In this document: one piece after another, positions 15,654 through 24,669 of the stretch
Layout: each line of letters opens with the position of its first letter
Position numbering within the stretch: position 1 is the first letter of the stretch
Assembly: GCF_003471165.1 (NCBI RefSeq)
Contig: NZ_QRIL01000016.1
Coordinates: 35,693 to 99,692 of the forward strand
DNA length: 64,000 bases
Origin: Ruminococcus sp. AM22-13
Lineage (GTDB): Bacteria > Bacillota > Clostridia > Lachnospirales > Lachnospiraceae
Direction: 5' to 3'
Made by a program: the position numbers and the translations under genes
Notes under the pieces: model-generated
Databases searched by the model: none
What the model was told of the DNA's origin: nothing
What the model saw: only the letters and a program-made list of their open reading frames with translations

Positions 15654-16397
15654 TTATTCTTCTGTAGCTGCGAACTCTTCAGATTCAGCTTCGATTTCAC
15701 CGTCTACATCTGTAGTACCCTGTTTTGCTTCGATAACAGCGTCTGCCATTTTGGAAACGATTAATTTTACTGCACGGATAGCGTCATCGTTACCTGGGAT
15801 TACATAATCCAGTTCTTCTGGATCGCAGTTAGTATCACAGATACCGATAAGCGGGATTCCTAATGTATGAGCTTCCTGTACGCAGATTCTTTCTTTCTTC
15901 GGATCTACGATGAAGATTGCATCCGGAAGTCTCTTCATTTCTTTGATACCACCTAAGTTTTTCTGTAACTTAACGAGTTCTTTTTTCAGTTCGATAACTT
16001 CTTTTTTAGGAAGAACGTCAAATGTTCCATCAGCTTCCATAGCTTCGATCTGTTTCAGTCTTGCAATACGGCTCTGGATAGTTTTGAAGTTTGTAAGCAT
16101 ACCACCTAACCATCTCTCGTTTACATAGAACTGTCCGCAACGCTCTGCTTCTGTTTTGATAGCATCCTGAGCCTGTTTCTTTGTTCCTACGAATAAGATG
16201 CTTCCGCCGTCTGCTACGATATCAGCGATTGCATTGTAAGCATCGTCAACCATACCTACAGACTGCTGTAAGTCGATGATGTAGATACCGTTTCTCTCTG
16301 TGTAGATGTATGGAGCCATTTTAGGGTTCCATCTTCTTGTCTGATGTCCGAAATGTACGCCTGCTTCTAAAAGCTGTTTCATTGAAATAACGCTCAT
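15654..16397 (-). CDS. rpsB: 30S ribosomal protein S2
   Basis: A 247-residue protein beginning [20 protein letters not shown], with [20 protein letters not shown] and the second signature [19 protein letters not shown]. The length matches the family plus an acidic tail ([18 protein letters not shown]). It is the first gene of the rpsB-tsf operon. AAGGAG lies 9 bp before the ATG. A structured leader of about 140 nt separates promoter and start. Confidence 0.98.
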   Translation of the reverse strand: MSVISMKQLLEAGVHFGHQTRRWNPKMAPYIYTERNGIYIIDLQQSVGMVDDAYNAIADIVADGGSILFVGTKKQAQDAIKTEAERCGQFYVNERWLGGMLTNFKTIQSRIARLKQIEAMEADGTFDVLPKKEVIELKKELVKLQKNLGGIKEMKRLPDAIFIVDPKKERICVQEAHTLGIPLIGICDTNCDPEELDYVIPGNDDAIRAVKLIVSKMADAVIEAKQGTTDVDGEIEAESEEFAATEE

Positions 16398-16571
16398 GTT
16401 TGTTCTCCTTTTTGGTTAATTTCTTCCGCCCGGTTCTTTTTCCTGGGGACCCAGCCTCACACCGCAGGGCACCATCCGCGGGAATCTCCGAACGTGTATA
16501 TTTTGCACACGCAATAGATGCGCATGACTCGCAACTTCTGTAGTATAGCATACAAAAACCCTCTATGTAAA
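16398..16571 (-). promoter_or_regulatory. rpsB promoter and GC-rich structured leader
   Basis: TTTACA (16566-16571) and TATACT (16542-16547) with an 18-bp spacer form a housekeeping promoter that overlaps the terminator of the upstream gene. The leader that follows is much richer in G and C than its surroundings, with CCCGCGG, GCCCTGCGG and GGGTCCCCAGG able to pair. Ribosomal protein operons are often autoregulated through such leaders; here this is inference only. Confidence 0.45.
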
Positions 16572-16583
16572 GAGGGTTTTTTG
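16553..16583 (-). terminator. Terminator after the pseudouridine synthase gene
   Basis: ACCCTCT and AGAGGGT form a stem flanked by A- and T-runs on both strands, 12 bp after the stop codon at 16595. Confidence 0.8.
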
Positions 16584-16594
16584 CAAATTTTCTA

Positions 16595-17362
16595 TTATTT
16601 TGCCGCAACACTGTCTTTTAGTTTTTTCTCTTCTTCGACCGTTAACTGGCGGCATTCGCCTATGTCCAAGTCATCCGGCAGGCTCAAAACACCCATGGAA
16701 ATTCTTTTCAGATAAGTAACTTTCTTTCCCACTGCCTCAGTCATTCGTTTAACCTGATGGAACTTACCCTCTTTGATAGTAAGCTGGATTTCTGAAACCC
16801 AGCCGGACGGATATTGTTCCAATTCTGTATCTTCAGCTTTTCTTGTGCTGAGGAGTTCAAGTTTTGCGGGCATAGTTGGATTTTTTTCTCCAATTTCAAG
16901 TCCCTGTGCAAATTGCTGTACATCCTCATCTGTCATGCATCCGTCTGTAACAGCATAATAAGTTTTGTCCACGTGTTTCTTCGGAGAAAGAAGTTCATGT
17001 GCCAGTGCTCCGTCATCTGTGATCAGAAGCAGACCTTCTGTGTCTTTATCCAGTCTTCCTACCGGGAACAGACCTTTTCTGTCTGACGGAACCAGCTCCA
17101 TTACTGTTCTGTCACACTTGTCTTCTGTTGCACTGACATAACCTGCGGGTTTATGCAGAAGATAGTAAACAAACTCCGGCGCTTTGGAGACTACCGTTCC
17201 ATCCAGAATTACTTCGTCTGTTTCACTGACCTTTAGTTCTGGCTTCTTTGCTGTTATACCGTTGACCTGAACTTTTCCCTTTTGAATATATTTTTTTACC
17301 TCACTTCTTGTGCCGCTTCCTGCATCTGCAAGGAATTTGTCGAGACGTATCGCTTTCCCCAT
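16595..17362 (-). CDS. RsuA/RluB-family 16S-type rRNA pseudouridine synthase
   Basis: A 255-residue enzyme with an N-terminal S4 RNA-binding domain (IRLDKFLADAGSGTRSEVKK, residues 3-50) and a catalytic domain with VGRLDKDTEGLLLITDDGAL, where the Asp is the catalytic residue. The LTDDGxLAHxLxSPK pattern favours the RsuA branch (16S rRNA U516) over RluB. It isomerises uridine to pseudouridine in rRNA. It ends at a terminator just before the rpsB promoter. Start supported by the S4 domain beginning at residue 3. Confidence 0.9.
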   Translation of the reverse strand: MGKAIRLDKFLADAGSGTRSEVKKYIQKGKVQVNGITAKKPELKVSETDEVILDGTVVSKAPEFVYYLLHKPAGYVSATEDKCDRTVMELVPSDRKGLFPVGRLDKDTEGLLLITDDGALAHELLSPKKHVDKTYYAVTDGCMTDEDVQQFAQGLEIGEKNPTMPAKLELLSTRKAEDTELEQYPSGWVSEIQLTIKEGKFHQVKRMTEAVGKKVTYLKRISMGVLSLPDDLDIGECRQLTVEEEKKLKDSVAAK

Positions 17363-17402
17363 TCTTTTCTCCTGTCAATCCACATACTATTATTGTTCTA
17401 TT

Positions 17403-17546
17403 GTAACTATTCAGCAGTCTGCTATCCCGCGAGGTGTTTTGGCATGAATATGCCAAAATCCCGAGACATACAAGTCAAAATCCCATCGCCGAAGGCGATT
17501 TTTAATGGATTTTGACTCGTAACTGTGAAGGTACTGAACAGTTACG
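17403..17546. repeat. Palindromic intergenic repeat, GTAACT...AGTTAC family
   Basis: Begins GTAACTATTCAGCAGTCTGC and ends GTACTGAACAGTTAC. Inside are nested hairpins (GTTTTGGCAT/ATGCCAAAATC; AAGTCAAAATCC/GGATTTTGACT; ATCGCC/GGCGAT). Related copies occur at 23695, 37011 and elsewhere. Confidence 0.7.
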
Positions 17547-17615
17547 TTCTATTTTCACTCTGTCGGCTGTAAAATCTATTTTTAAAGTGAAATCTCTCTT
17601 ACGTCCGGTTAATAC

Positions 17616-18266
17616 TCATATCATTCTCTTCTTTTCCCGTATGCTGCTCATTTTCTCAAAATGAATAAAGCAATATACTACGCTAAATAGCAGAATCAGA
17701 TAAATCAGTATCAAAATCTGCATGCCATACTTTGTCGAAAACAGATCCAGTGCATATTCTGTAATCAGCAGCGACCAGATGTTAGCTCCCATATGAAGCA
17801 GCATACTACTGTAGATATTCCCGCTCATTTCCAGAATATATGCAAATGCAGTTCCCAGAATACTTGCATAAATTCCCTGCACAATGTTTCCATGATAAAT
17901 GCCAAATATCAGTCCCGATATCACTGCTGCCACCGGCATTTTAAGCCAGTCACGCAACCGCAGATAGATCAGCCACCTGAAAATCATTTCCTCTGCTGCC
18001 GGTGCAACAATTCCCATCCAGAAAATCATCATAAGAAGGGATTTTCCCTCTGTAATCCTGGTCATGCTATCCTGATAAGTTGTGCTGCTGATAAATGACT
18101 GCAACATTGCCATAAGAAAGTTTCCATACTGCGCCAGTCCTGCTCCTGCCAGAAGCAAAAGAAGTATCTGCGGCAAAGAAAGCCTGACTTTTTTCTGTAC
18201 AGGTATCAATCCGCCCGCAATTCTTCTTACCTTATCTCTGTGATAAAAAATCAATGCAGATATCAT
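17616..18266 (-). CDS. CPBP-family intramembrane protease; true start probably further upstream
   Basis: A multi-pass Rce1/CaaX-like protein with EEMIFR (paired Glu and Arg) in APAAEEMIFRWLIYLRLRDW, the FxxxH motif FGIYHGN, and a third motif around SMLLHMGANIW. The conserved Glu, His and Asn/His residues are present. At 216 residues from the ATG at 18266 it is short, and the frame stays open upstream for about 61 more codons of membrane-like sequence (IHFLISQIVAGTALAVFA). That extension has no ATG, GTG or TTG; CTG codons at 18447-18449 or 18456-18458, overlapping the stop of the HAD gene, are possible starts. Confidence 0.8.
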   Translation of the reverse strand: MISALIFYHRDKVRRIAGGLIPVQKKVRLSLPQILLLLLAGAGLAQYGNFLMAMLQSFISSTTYQDSMTRITEGKSLLMMIFWMGIVAPAAEEMIFRWLIYLRLRDWLKMPVAAVISGLIFGIYHGNIVQGIYASILGTAFAYILEMSGNIYSSMLLHMGANIWSLLITEYALDLFSTKYGMQILILIYLILLFSVVYCFIHFEKMSSIREKKRMI

Positions 18267-18454
18267 CGCCAGGATTCCTGTCAGTCCTGTAAGGAAAATT
18301 GTATAATTATAATAGGTTTCCGCGGCATTCGCAGATATCCTTGCAAAAACAGCCAGCGCAGTTCCTGCAACGATCTGCGAAATCAGAAAATGAATTCCTA
18401 CGGGATATCCTGCCCTCCAGATTTTAGAAACAATACTTTGTTTTCGCAGAGGGC

Positions 18455-19102
18455 TCAGGCGAAAAAATTTACAATTTCTTCCGCAGAATCAACGATTTTC
18501 AGAGGTTCTGCATTGGTAAGTTCTTCTTTTGTTCCATATCCGAAAGAAACAGCGATACATTCCAGTCCTGCCTTGCGCGCTCCATATACGTCATGTTCTT
18601 TATCACCGATCATGATTACCTGTTCTCTGTGTTTGTCCATATTAAGGCGGCAAAGAACATCCTCAATGACTTCTGTTTTATTAGTTCTGCGACCATCCAT
18701 CTCACTTCCGCCAATTTCTGTGAAATACTGGGTAAGCCCGAAATGATCCAGAATCTGTCTTACATATAGTTCCGGCTTAGAAGAGGCAACTGCAAGAATA
18801 TATCCCTTTTTCTTTAACTGTGCCAGCATATCTTCGATTCCAGGATATACGGCATTCTCGAAGATTCCTGTTACGGAGTAGCGTTCCCTGTAAATTTCTA
18901 CTGCTTTCTTTGCAGTCTCCTCATCAACCTGCGCATATTTCATAAACATCTCCGTAAGCGGTGGCCCTACAAAAACTTTCAACTTCTCAAGATCAGCTTC
19001 CGGTTTTCCGATTCTCTCCAGCGCATACTGGACAGATTTGGTAATACCCTCTCCGGATTCTGTCAATGTTCCATCTAAATCAAACAAAATAACTTTGTAC
19101 AT
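18455..19102 (-). CDS. HAD hydrolase, phosphoglycolate phosphatase type
   Basis: A 215-residue enzyme with motif I DLDGTLTESGEG, motif II around AVASSKPELY, and motif III/IV VIMIGDKEHDVYGARKAGLE. A helical cap (about residues 18-80) places it in subfamily IA, like Gph. It removes phosphate from small phosphorylated metabolites; the exact substrate cannot be read from sequence. AGGAGG lies before the ATG. The downstream CPBP protease frame may overlap its stop codon. Confidence 0.88.
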   Translation of the reverse strand: MYKVILFDLDGTLTESGEGITKSVQYALERIGKPEADLEKLKVFVGPPLTEMFMKYAQVDEETAKKAVEIYRERYSVTGIFENAVYPGIEDMLAQLKKKGYILAVASSKPELYVRQILDHFGLTQYFTEIGGSEMDGRRTNKTEVIEDVLCRLNMDKHREQVIMIGDKEHDVYGARKAGLECIAVSFGYGTKEELTNAEPLKIVDSAEEIVNFFA

Positions 19103-19184
19103 GTTTTCCTCCTGTTTCAGTAAATATCGATATAATATGGTAGATTATATCATTGTTTTTCTGACACGTCTATGAGGAAAAAAT

Positions 19185-20180
19185 TCAGGAATTCATTTTT
19201 ATCAGTCTCCCTCCCTGAGAAATAACAAGTAATTCTATTTTGTTTATCTTAGCATCTTTCTTTATATCCAGGATGATTTTATCCTCTTCCCAATACCAGG
19301 GACACTCCATTCCATTAAATCGAACGGAAAGAATCTGAACAGAACCCTGAGATACTATCTTGATTTGCGGAGTATGGGAATTGTCTGGGGTTTGTATACA
19401 TTGAAATTCTACAGGTTCATTTTTTGTATGTGCATATTTACCTGTATACACCTGAACATCTTCATTTTTAGAATTTTTAAAGTCACCTGCGTTCTTGCTT
19501 TCCTTCTTTGTGCTATTTTGTGTTCTCTTATTTTTCTTTACTGATTTAGGTGTCGGTATACGGGTTGGTTTTGGCGTTTTTGTTGGCTTCTGGTGTTTGG
19601 CAGGCTTGGGCGTCGGTATCGGTGTTGATGTTGACGTTGGCGAGATTTCTTCTGGTCTTTTAACAGTAAGTCCGTTATCTGTCTGAGATATGTTTTGTGT
19701 ATTGTTTTGTGTATTGTTATCTATTTGATATTGACTATTCCACTGTGAATTATCGCCTTGGATACTATTGTTACCTTGAAAATTATTATTCTGCTGAGAG
19801 TTGTTATCCCATTGAGTATTGCCATTCCCTCCAATATTATTCTGCTGCGGGTTGTTGTCCCATGGCTGTGTACTGTCCTGCATATTATCCTGTGTTCCGT
19901 TTCCTGTACCATTATTATACTGATATTCATTATCCTGTACATGGCTATTCTGAGTTGTATTTTCTGTTGTGCTGCTATCCGTCTGCCAGCTGTTTTCCCA
20001 CGTATTCTCCCAGCTGCTCTGATTCCACCACTGTTCTTCCTGCCATTGCCAGCTACTGTTTTCTCCATTTCCCACATCAATGTCAAATCCTCCCATCTGC
20101 ATAGCAGAGATTGTTGCATTCAGGCACAAACACAAAAATACTGATACTATCATTAAAAAATATTTATGATTTTTCTTCAC
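19185..20180 (-). CDS. Secreted Asn/Gln/Trp-rich protein coupled to a Ser/Thr kinase
   Basis: A 331-residue exported protein from a GTG behind GGAGATGATC. The signal peptide (residues 1-27) is followed by about 140 residues rich in Gln, Asn and Trp (for example WQWQEEQWWNQSSWENTWEN and repeated NNSQQNN units), a Pro/Thr/Lys wall-spanning-like linker (TPIPTPKPAKHQKPTKTPKP), and a compact beta-like C-terminal domain of about 75 residues (FQCIQTPDNSHTPQIKIVSQ...). I recognise no family. Its start lies 17 bp inside the kinase gene, so the two are translated together. The N/Q-rich part looks prion-like or adhesive; function unknown. Confidence 0.7.
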   Translation of the reverse strand: MKKNHKYFLMIVSVFLCLCLNATISAMQMGGFDIDVGNGENSSWQWQEEQWWNQSSWENTWENSWQTDSSTTENTTQNSHVQDNEYQYNNGTGNGTQDNMQDSTQPWDNNPQQNNIGGNGNTQWDNNSQQNNNFQGNNSIQGDNSQWNSQYQIDNNTQNNTQNISQTDNGLTVKRPEEISPTSTSTPIPTPKPAKHQKPTKTPKPTRIPTPKSVKKNKRTQNSTKKESKNAGDFKNSKNEDVQVYTGKYAHTKNEPVEFQCIQTPDNSHTPQIKIVSQGSVQILSVRFNGMECPWYWEEDKIILDIKKDAKINKIELLVISQGGRLIKMNS

Positions 20181-21420
20181 TTCTGATCATCTCCGTTTTC
20201 CATAATTCCAGGTTTCTGCTGTCTGTATTATCCAATATTGCTTCTTTTGACTCATATTCTCTCCATAGTGTCTGACTGGCTTTCTGTTGTCCGGTGCGCA
20301 GCAGAAACATTCCGTATTCACCGTATCCGGCTCTATAAGCCTCATCATAATGAAGCATCTGTTCATAATATAGCCTGACATCTTCATAACTCTCCTGATA
20401 TTCACTGTTTGTCGCAAGAAGCTGTAATATTTTTCGGGTTTCTTCTTTCTTAGTATATTTTCCCTGTAATTTTCTTAACCTTCTGTCTGCCTGTTCACAT
20501 ATTTTCTTTTTGACCTTGCTGCTGCCATTTTGAAAATCTTCCTGATAATACAGATCAGTAATTGCCGTCAGTTTTTCATAAAAATCATCTGATTTTGAAC
20601 CAGACACCAACCTCGAGCCAAATAAAAGAAATATCATGATCATGGCAAATGCAATACTGCTTCCTGACAAGGCCAGAATATTTTTTATCTTGCTCTGACT
20701 TTGTCTCTTTTGAATTCTGCTTAATTTCTTCTGTACAGTCTCCATATTCTGAAAACGCATTTCCGGCTTTTTCTGACAACATCGAAAAATAAGACAGAAC
20801 AGTGACATATTTTGTATAAACAGCAAAAAATCAGATTTTTGACACAGGGCAGATAGTGTTTTTCCAAATGTATAGATATCCGTTGCCGCATTGATCCTGC
20901 CTTCATACTGTTCCGGCGCTGCAAATCCATTTGTGCCTGTACATACTTTATGCTGATATTTATAGCCATTCACCGCGCCACCCAGATCGATCAGATACAA
21001 TCTGCCGTTTTCACCAAGCATCAGATTATCAGGTTTCAGATCACCATAGTATACCGGTGGTTTTTGGTTATGAAAATATACAAATATTTCTGTAATCTCT
21101 ATTCCATATTTGATAATCTCTTTTATGGAAAATCGTTCCCCGCTTCGTATATATTCACCCAGAGATTTTCCTTTTACATATTCCATAACAAGATAACATT
21201 TCTGATCATCTTCTATATAATCTACCATCTTTGGAAGAGATGGATGAGACAACTTCAAAAGCATTCTGGCTTCATTTCTGCCGGAAACAGGGATTTCTTT
21301 TACCGCCCACAATACTCCCAGTTCCAGGTCTCTGGCAAGATAGACTTTCCCACCACCGCCTTTTCCAAGAGGCTCCAGAATACAATAACGCCCTTTTAAT
21401 ACAGTTCCAGATAAATTCAC
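20164..21420 (-). CDS. PknB-type Ser/Thr protein kinase with membrane anchor
   Basis: A 418-residue protein from a GTG with AGGAGG 8 bp ahead. The kinase domain is at about 8-230: glycine loop LGKGGGGKVYLA, VAIK-equivalent lysine WAVKEI, catalytic loop YYGDLKPDNLML, and DLGGA in place of DFG. The catalytic Asp is kept, but the usual Arg of HRD is Gly. One transmembrane helix lies near 248-270 (NILALSGSSIAFAMIMIFLL), and a helical TPR-like region of about 140 residues follows outside. By kinase knowledge it senses an external state and phosphorylates cytoplasmic targets. It overlaps the N/Q-rich gene. Confidence 0.85.
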   Translation of the reverse strand: MNLSGTVLKGRYCILEPLGKGGGGKVYLARDLELGVLWAVKEIPVSGRNEARMLLKLSHPSLPKMVDYIEDDQKCYLVMEYVKGKSLGEYIRSGERFSIKEIIKYGIEITEIFVYFHNQKPPVYYGDLKPDNLMLGENGRLYLIDLGGAVNGYKYQHKVCTGTNGFAAPEQYEGRINAATDIYTFGKTLSALCQKSDFLLFIQNMSLFCLIFRCCQKKPEMRFQNMETVQKKLSRIQKRQSQSKIKNILALSGSSIAFAMIMIFLLFGSRLVSGSKSDDFYEKLTAITDLYYQEDFQNGSSKVKKKICEQADRRLRKLQGKYTKKEETRKILQLLATNSEYQESYEDVRLYYEQMLHYDEAYRAGYGEYGMFLLRTGQQKASQTLWREYESKEAILDNTDSRNLELWKTEMIRSEEKS

Positions 21421-21656
21421 CGGCGCACCTCCTTATTCAGTTATCAAACAGATAAAATCATCCACTTTCGTTGCATGATTCTACAGTCAATCGGATATTC
21501 GCAATTGAAGCAGGGAACTTACTTGATTCGGTTAAATTTAAAAATTGGAAAAATACGATGAAAGAACTTCACCGCTAACAGATAAATATAGAATAGCACA
21601 TCTCGTTCTTTTTGAAAAGCCCTGTTTTTATATTCAGAACATTAATATAAACAGAG
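21421..21656. other. Intergenic stretch upstream of the kinase
   Basis: No gene seen. It contains one copy of a short repeat beginning AGTCAATCGGATATTCGCAA (from 21484), also found near 34270 and in diverged form near 56095, followed by AT-rich sequence. Confidence 0.5.
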
Positions 21657-21801
21657 GTTACTGTTCACTCCGTTCACAGCAACACGCTTCGCGATGCACA
21701 GAATTTATGCTAATCGCATAAATTCGCGCGGTATGTCTCGGGTTTTCTGTGACCTTCGCTCACACAAAACACCTCGCGGGATATTACCAGTGAACAGTAA
21801 C
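21657..21801. repeat. Palindromic intergenic repeat, GTTACTGTTCA...TGAACAGTAAC form
   Basis: Terminal inverted repeats GTTACTGTTCACT and AGTGAACAGTAAC bound a 145-bp element with inner hairpins (GAATTTATGC/GCATAAATTC). The internal AACACGCTTCGCG is shared with the copy at 54981-55042. Confidence 0.75.
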
Positions 21802-21805
21802 AAAC

Positions 21806-21838
21806 AGAGGACAGTACAATATTTGTATACTGTCCTCT
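21806..21838 (-). terminator. Probable terminator after argS
   Basis: AGAGGACAGTA and TACTGTCCTCT form an 11-bp stem downstream of the argS stop at 21900. The following U-run is poor. Confidence 0.55.
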
Positions 21839-21899
21839 AATGTTTCGGTTTTTAAAGCAGATTCGAATATCTGCTTAATTTTAATCGACTGATATCTCT

Positions 21900-23666
21900 T
21901 TACATTCTGTCCGGTGCAGAGAATCCAAGAAGATCGATGCATGTTTCCAGAACTTTCTTTGTGAGTTTCAGCAGCTGAATGAAAGAAGCTTTCTGTGCTT
22001 CGTTTTCTTCACTGAGAATCTTTGTCTCGTGGTAGAAGCTGTTAAATGCATTGGATACTTCGTAAATATATGCACAGATCTTATGTGGTGCTTTTTCTTC
22101 GAAAGCATTCTCTACAATTGCGCCGAATCCTGTCAGCTGAAGCATCAGATTCTTCTGGCTGTCGTTTACAGGGTCAAGGATTGCACCTGCATCAAGGTCA
22201 CCGCCTTCTTCTGTAAAACGGTTCAGGATAGATTTGATACGAACGATCGTATAAAGAATATACGGACCTGTATTTCCTTCAAATGAAGTAAATCTGTCAA
22301 TATCAAAAATGTAATCCTTGGTAGCCTGGTTGGAAAGATCACCATATTTAATCGCAGAAAGTCCTACGATCTCAGCAGTCTCTCTTGCATCTTTATCCTT
22401 TACGCTGCGGTTTTCAACGATCTTGGTAAACATCTCTTCATTGATGTCTTTGATAAGAGTTTCCAGACGCATAACGCCGCCCTCTCTTGTCTTAAACGGT
22501 TTGCCGTCTTTGCCATTCATTGTTCCAAATCCAAGGAAAGAAAGCTTTGTATCATCATTTACAAGACCTGTCTTTCTTGCGCAACGGAATACCTGAATGA
22601 AATGAAGTTCCTGACGTTTATCAACTACATATAAAATCTCATCCGGGTTGAACAGTTTCATACGCTCAACGATCGTTGCAAGGTCTGTAGTTGTATAAAG
22701 AGAAGCACCGTCTGATTTTAAAAGCATACATGGCGGAATCTCTTTTGTATCGTTTTCTTCTTTTACATCTACTACAAGAGCACCCTGATCTACATAGGCA
22801 AATCCTTTTTCTTTCATCTCTTCAACCATTCCAGGAATATATGGCTGGGCATCAGATTCTTTTTTCCAGAGGTCGAAAGAAACATTTAACTTGTCATAGT
22901 TGCGTTTCAGGTCTGTAACAGATACATTCATGATATGATTCCAGAGAGCCATATATCCCGGTTTGCCCTGCTGAAGAAGATGAGTTGCCTCCAGTGCCTC
23001 ATTTCTGTATGCCTCGTCCTCTTTGGACTTGCCACTTGCGCAAGGATAAATCTCTTCCAGCTCGCTGATTGTAAATGGTGCTTCTTCCGGATATTCTCCT
23101 GTATAAGAATCATCAAAGTAGACAAGCTCTGGTTTTCTGTGTCTCAGTTCTGTGATGATAAGTCCCATCTGCAGACCCCAGTCTCCAAGATGTACATCAC
23201 CGATCACTTTATGACCTACAAAACGGCCGATTCTTTTAATACTTTCTCCGATGATTGCAGAGCGGAGATGACCTACATGGAGAGGTTTTGCAACGTTTGG
23301 TCCGCCGTAATCAATGATAATTGTCTTTGGCTCTTTTGCTGCAGATACGGAAAGTTTCTCATCTGCTGCCATTTCTTTTAAATAGTCTGCAAGAAATTCA
23401 CCTTTTACTTTCAGGTTGATGAATCCTGGTTTTACAACTTCTGCCATAGAGAAAACCTGGCTGTCTTTTAAATAAGCTACTACATCATCTGCAATCATAA
23501 ATGGCGCTTTTTTATATGCTTTTGCACCCGCCATGGCACCATTGCACTGAAATTCGCAAAGGTCCGGTCTGTTGGATACGGTTACCTTTCCGTAGGACGG
23601 ATCGTATCCTGCTTTTTCAAATGCTGCGGAAAGTTCTTCCGCCATCTGTTCCATCAGTTTCTTCAT
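21900..23666 (-). CDS. argS: Arginyl-tRNA synthetase
   Basis: A 588-residue class I synthetase that charges tRNA-Arg. An N-terminal additional domain (residues 1-100) precedes the HIGH-type signature GGPNVAKPLHVGHLRSAIIG, and the C-terminal anticodon-binding domain ends with CIDLLGFSAPDRM, typical of ArgRS. The KMSK-type loop is degenerate (MNGKDGKPFKTREGGV), as is common in ArgRS. It is monocistronic, flanked by palindromic repeats on both sides. Confidence 0.96.
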   Translation of the reverse strand: MKKLMEQMAEELSAAFEKAGYDPSYGKVTVSNRPDLCEFQCNGAMAGAKAYKKAPFMIADDVVAYLKDSQVFSMAEVVKPGFINLKVKGEFLADYLKEMAADEKLSVSAAKEPKTIIIDYGGPNVAKPLHVGHLRSAIIGESIKRIGRFVGHKVIGDVHLGDWGLQMGLIITELRHRKPELVYFDDSYTGEYPEEAPFTISELEEIYPCASGKSKEDEAYRNEALEATHLLQQGKPGYMALWNHIMNVSVTDLKRNYDKLNVSFDLWKKESDAQPYIPGMVEEMKEKGFAYVDQGALVVDVKEENDTKEIPPCMLLKSDGASLYTTTDLATIVERMKLFNPDEILYVVDKRQELHFIQVFRCARKTGLVNDDTKLSFLGFGTMNGKDGKPFKTREGGVMRLETLIKDINEEMFTKIVENRSVKDKDARETAEIVGLSAIKYGDLSNQATKDYIFDIDRFTSFEGNTGPYILYTIVRIKSILNRFTEEGGDLDAGAILDPVNDSQKNLMLQLTGFGAIVENAFEEKAPHKICAYIYEVSNAFNSFYHETKILSEENEAQKASFIQLLKLTKKVLETCIDLLGFSAPDRM

Positions 23667-23694
23667 TCTCTAACTCCTCAAATTGTTTTACTTT

Positions 23695-23742
23695 GTAACT
23701 ATTCAGCAGTCTGCTATTCTGCAAAAGTGCCAAACAGTTCCT
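23695..23742. repeat. Palindromic intergenic repeat, GTAACT family (partial)
   Basis: Begins GTAACTATTCAGCAGTCTGC, identical to the starts at 17403 and nearly so at 37011, and ends in a degenerate CAAACAGTTCC. Confidence 0.6.
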
Positions 23743-23796
23743 ATATTTTTATAATCAGACAGACAAAAGTCCCTGCCTGTATCCGGCATATTCTGA

Positions 23797-24669
23797 TTAA
23801 TCCACTACCACTTTTCTTGAACATGCAACAGCGATAGCACCATGTCCGATATGGCATGCAACACTTAATGATAACGGATTCTGTACAATCTCAATTCCAG
23901 GGAAAGCTTCTGCAATCTCTTTCTTAAATTCCAGAGCTTCTTCTTCGTTTCCTGTATAAGCAGACTGCAGACACATCTCGCCACGTTTCACATATTCAGC
24001 GAAGCGGTTCTCCCAGTCATTCTGCATAGCCTTAAGCATGACACGCTTTGCCTGCTTCTTGCCTCTTGTCTTGGAATATGCATCCAATTTCTCTCCCTGA
24101 ATCTGGAGTACAGGTTTTAAGTTCAGAACTGTTCCGATTGCTGCTGCCGCCGGAGTAATTCTTCCACCTTTTTTAAGATACTTCAATGTTTCCAGAGTAA
24201 TATAGATACTGGAATCAAATTTCTGCTCTTCAAGAACCTGTTTGATCTGTGCTGCATTTCTGCCTGCATCTCTTAAGGTAAGTGCATCCAATACAGACTG
24301 TCTCTGTGTAACAGAAATTCTCTGATTGTCTACCACTTGCACTCTCCCATCATATTCCTGAGCAAGTCCCATAGCTGTATCACAGGATGCACTCAGACCG
24401 CTTGACATAGGAATATGCACTACTTCATCATACTCTTCAAGAAGTGTATTCCAAAGCCCGCACACATCTGCCGGTCCCGGCTGGGAAGTGGAAATAGTCT
24501 CATCATTCTTAAGTCGCTCATAAAAATCTTCCTGTGAAAGAGTGATTCCTTCAAGATAAAGCTTCTCATTAATATAAAAAGGCATCGGAATCACGCTGAC
24601 ACCAAGTTCTCTTGCCTGATCCTGTGTTATGCCGCTGTTACTGTCTGTGACAATGGCAATTTTTCCCAT
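23797..24669 (-). CDS. DegV-family fatty-acid-binding protein
   Basis: A 290-residue DegV/FakB-type protein starting MGKIAIVTDSNSGITQDQA. The family binds a fatty acid and presents it to a kinase (FakA) for phosphorylation. Conserved features: TDSNSGI at the N-terminus, TSQPGPADV with the Thr-Ser-Gln-Pro signature, MSSGLSASCDTA, and a C-terminal CHIGHGAIAVAC. The ATG at 24667-24669 is preferred because GGAG lies 8 bp upstream; the ATG at 24675 is too close to it. Confidence 0.92.
   Translation of the reverse strand: MGKIAIVTDSNSGITQDQARELGVSVIPMPFYINEKLYLEGITLSQEDFYERLKNDETISTSQPGPADVCGLWNTLLEEYDEVVHIPMSSGLSASCDTAMGLAQEYDGRVQVVDNQRISVTQRQSVLDALTLRDAGRNAAQIKQVLEEQKFDSSIYITLETLKYLKKGGRITPAAAAIGTVLNLKPVLQIQGEKLDAYSKTRGKKQAKRVMLKAMQNDWENRFAEYVKRGEMCLQSAYTGNEEEALEFKKEIAEAFPGIEIVQNPLSLSVACHIGHGAIAVACSRKVVVD

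Noticed and set aside
19697-20144. Long frames on both strands within the N/Q-rich gene
   Set aside because: Low-complexity coding sequence creates open frames in other phases; no start signals.
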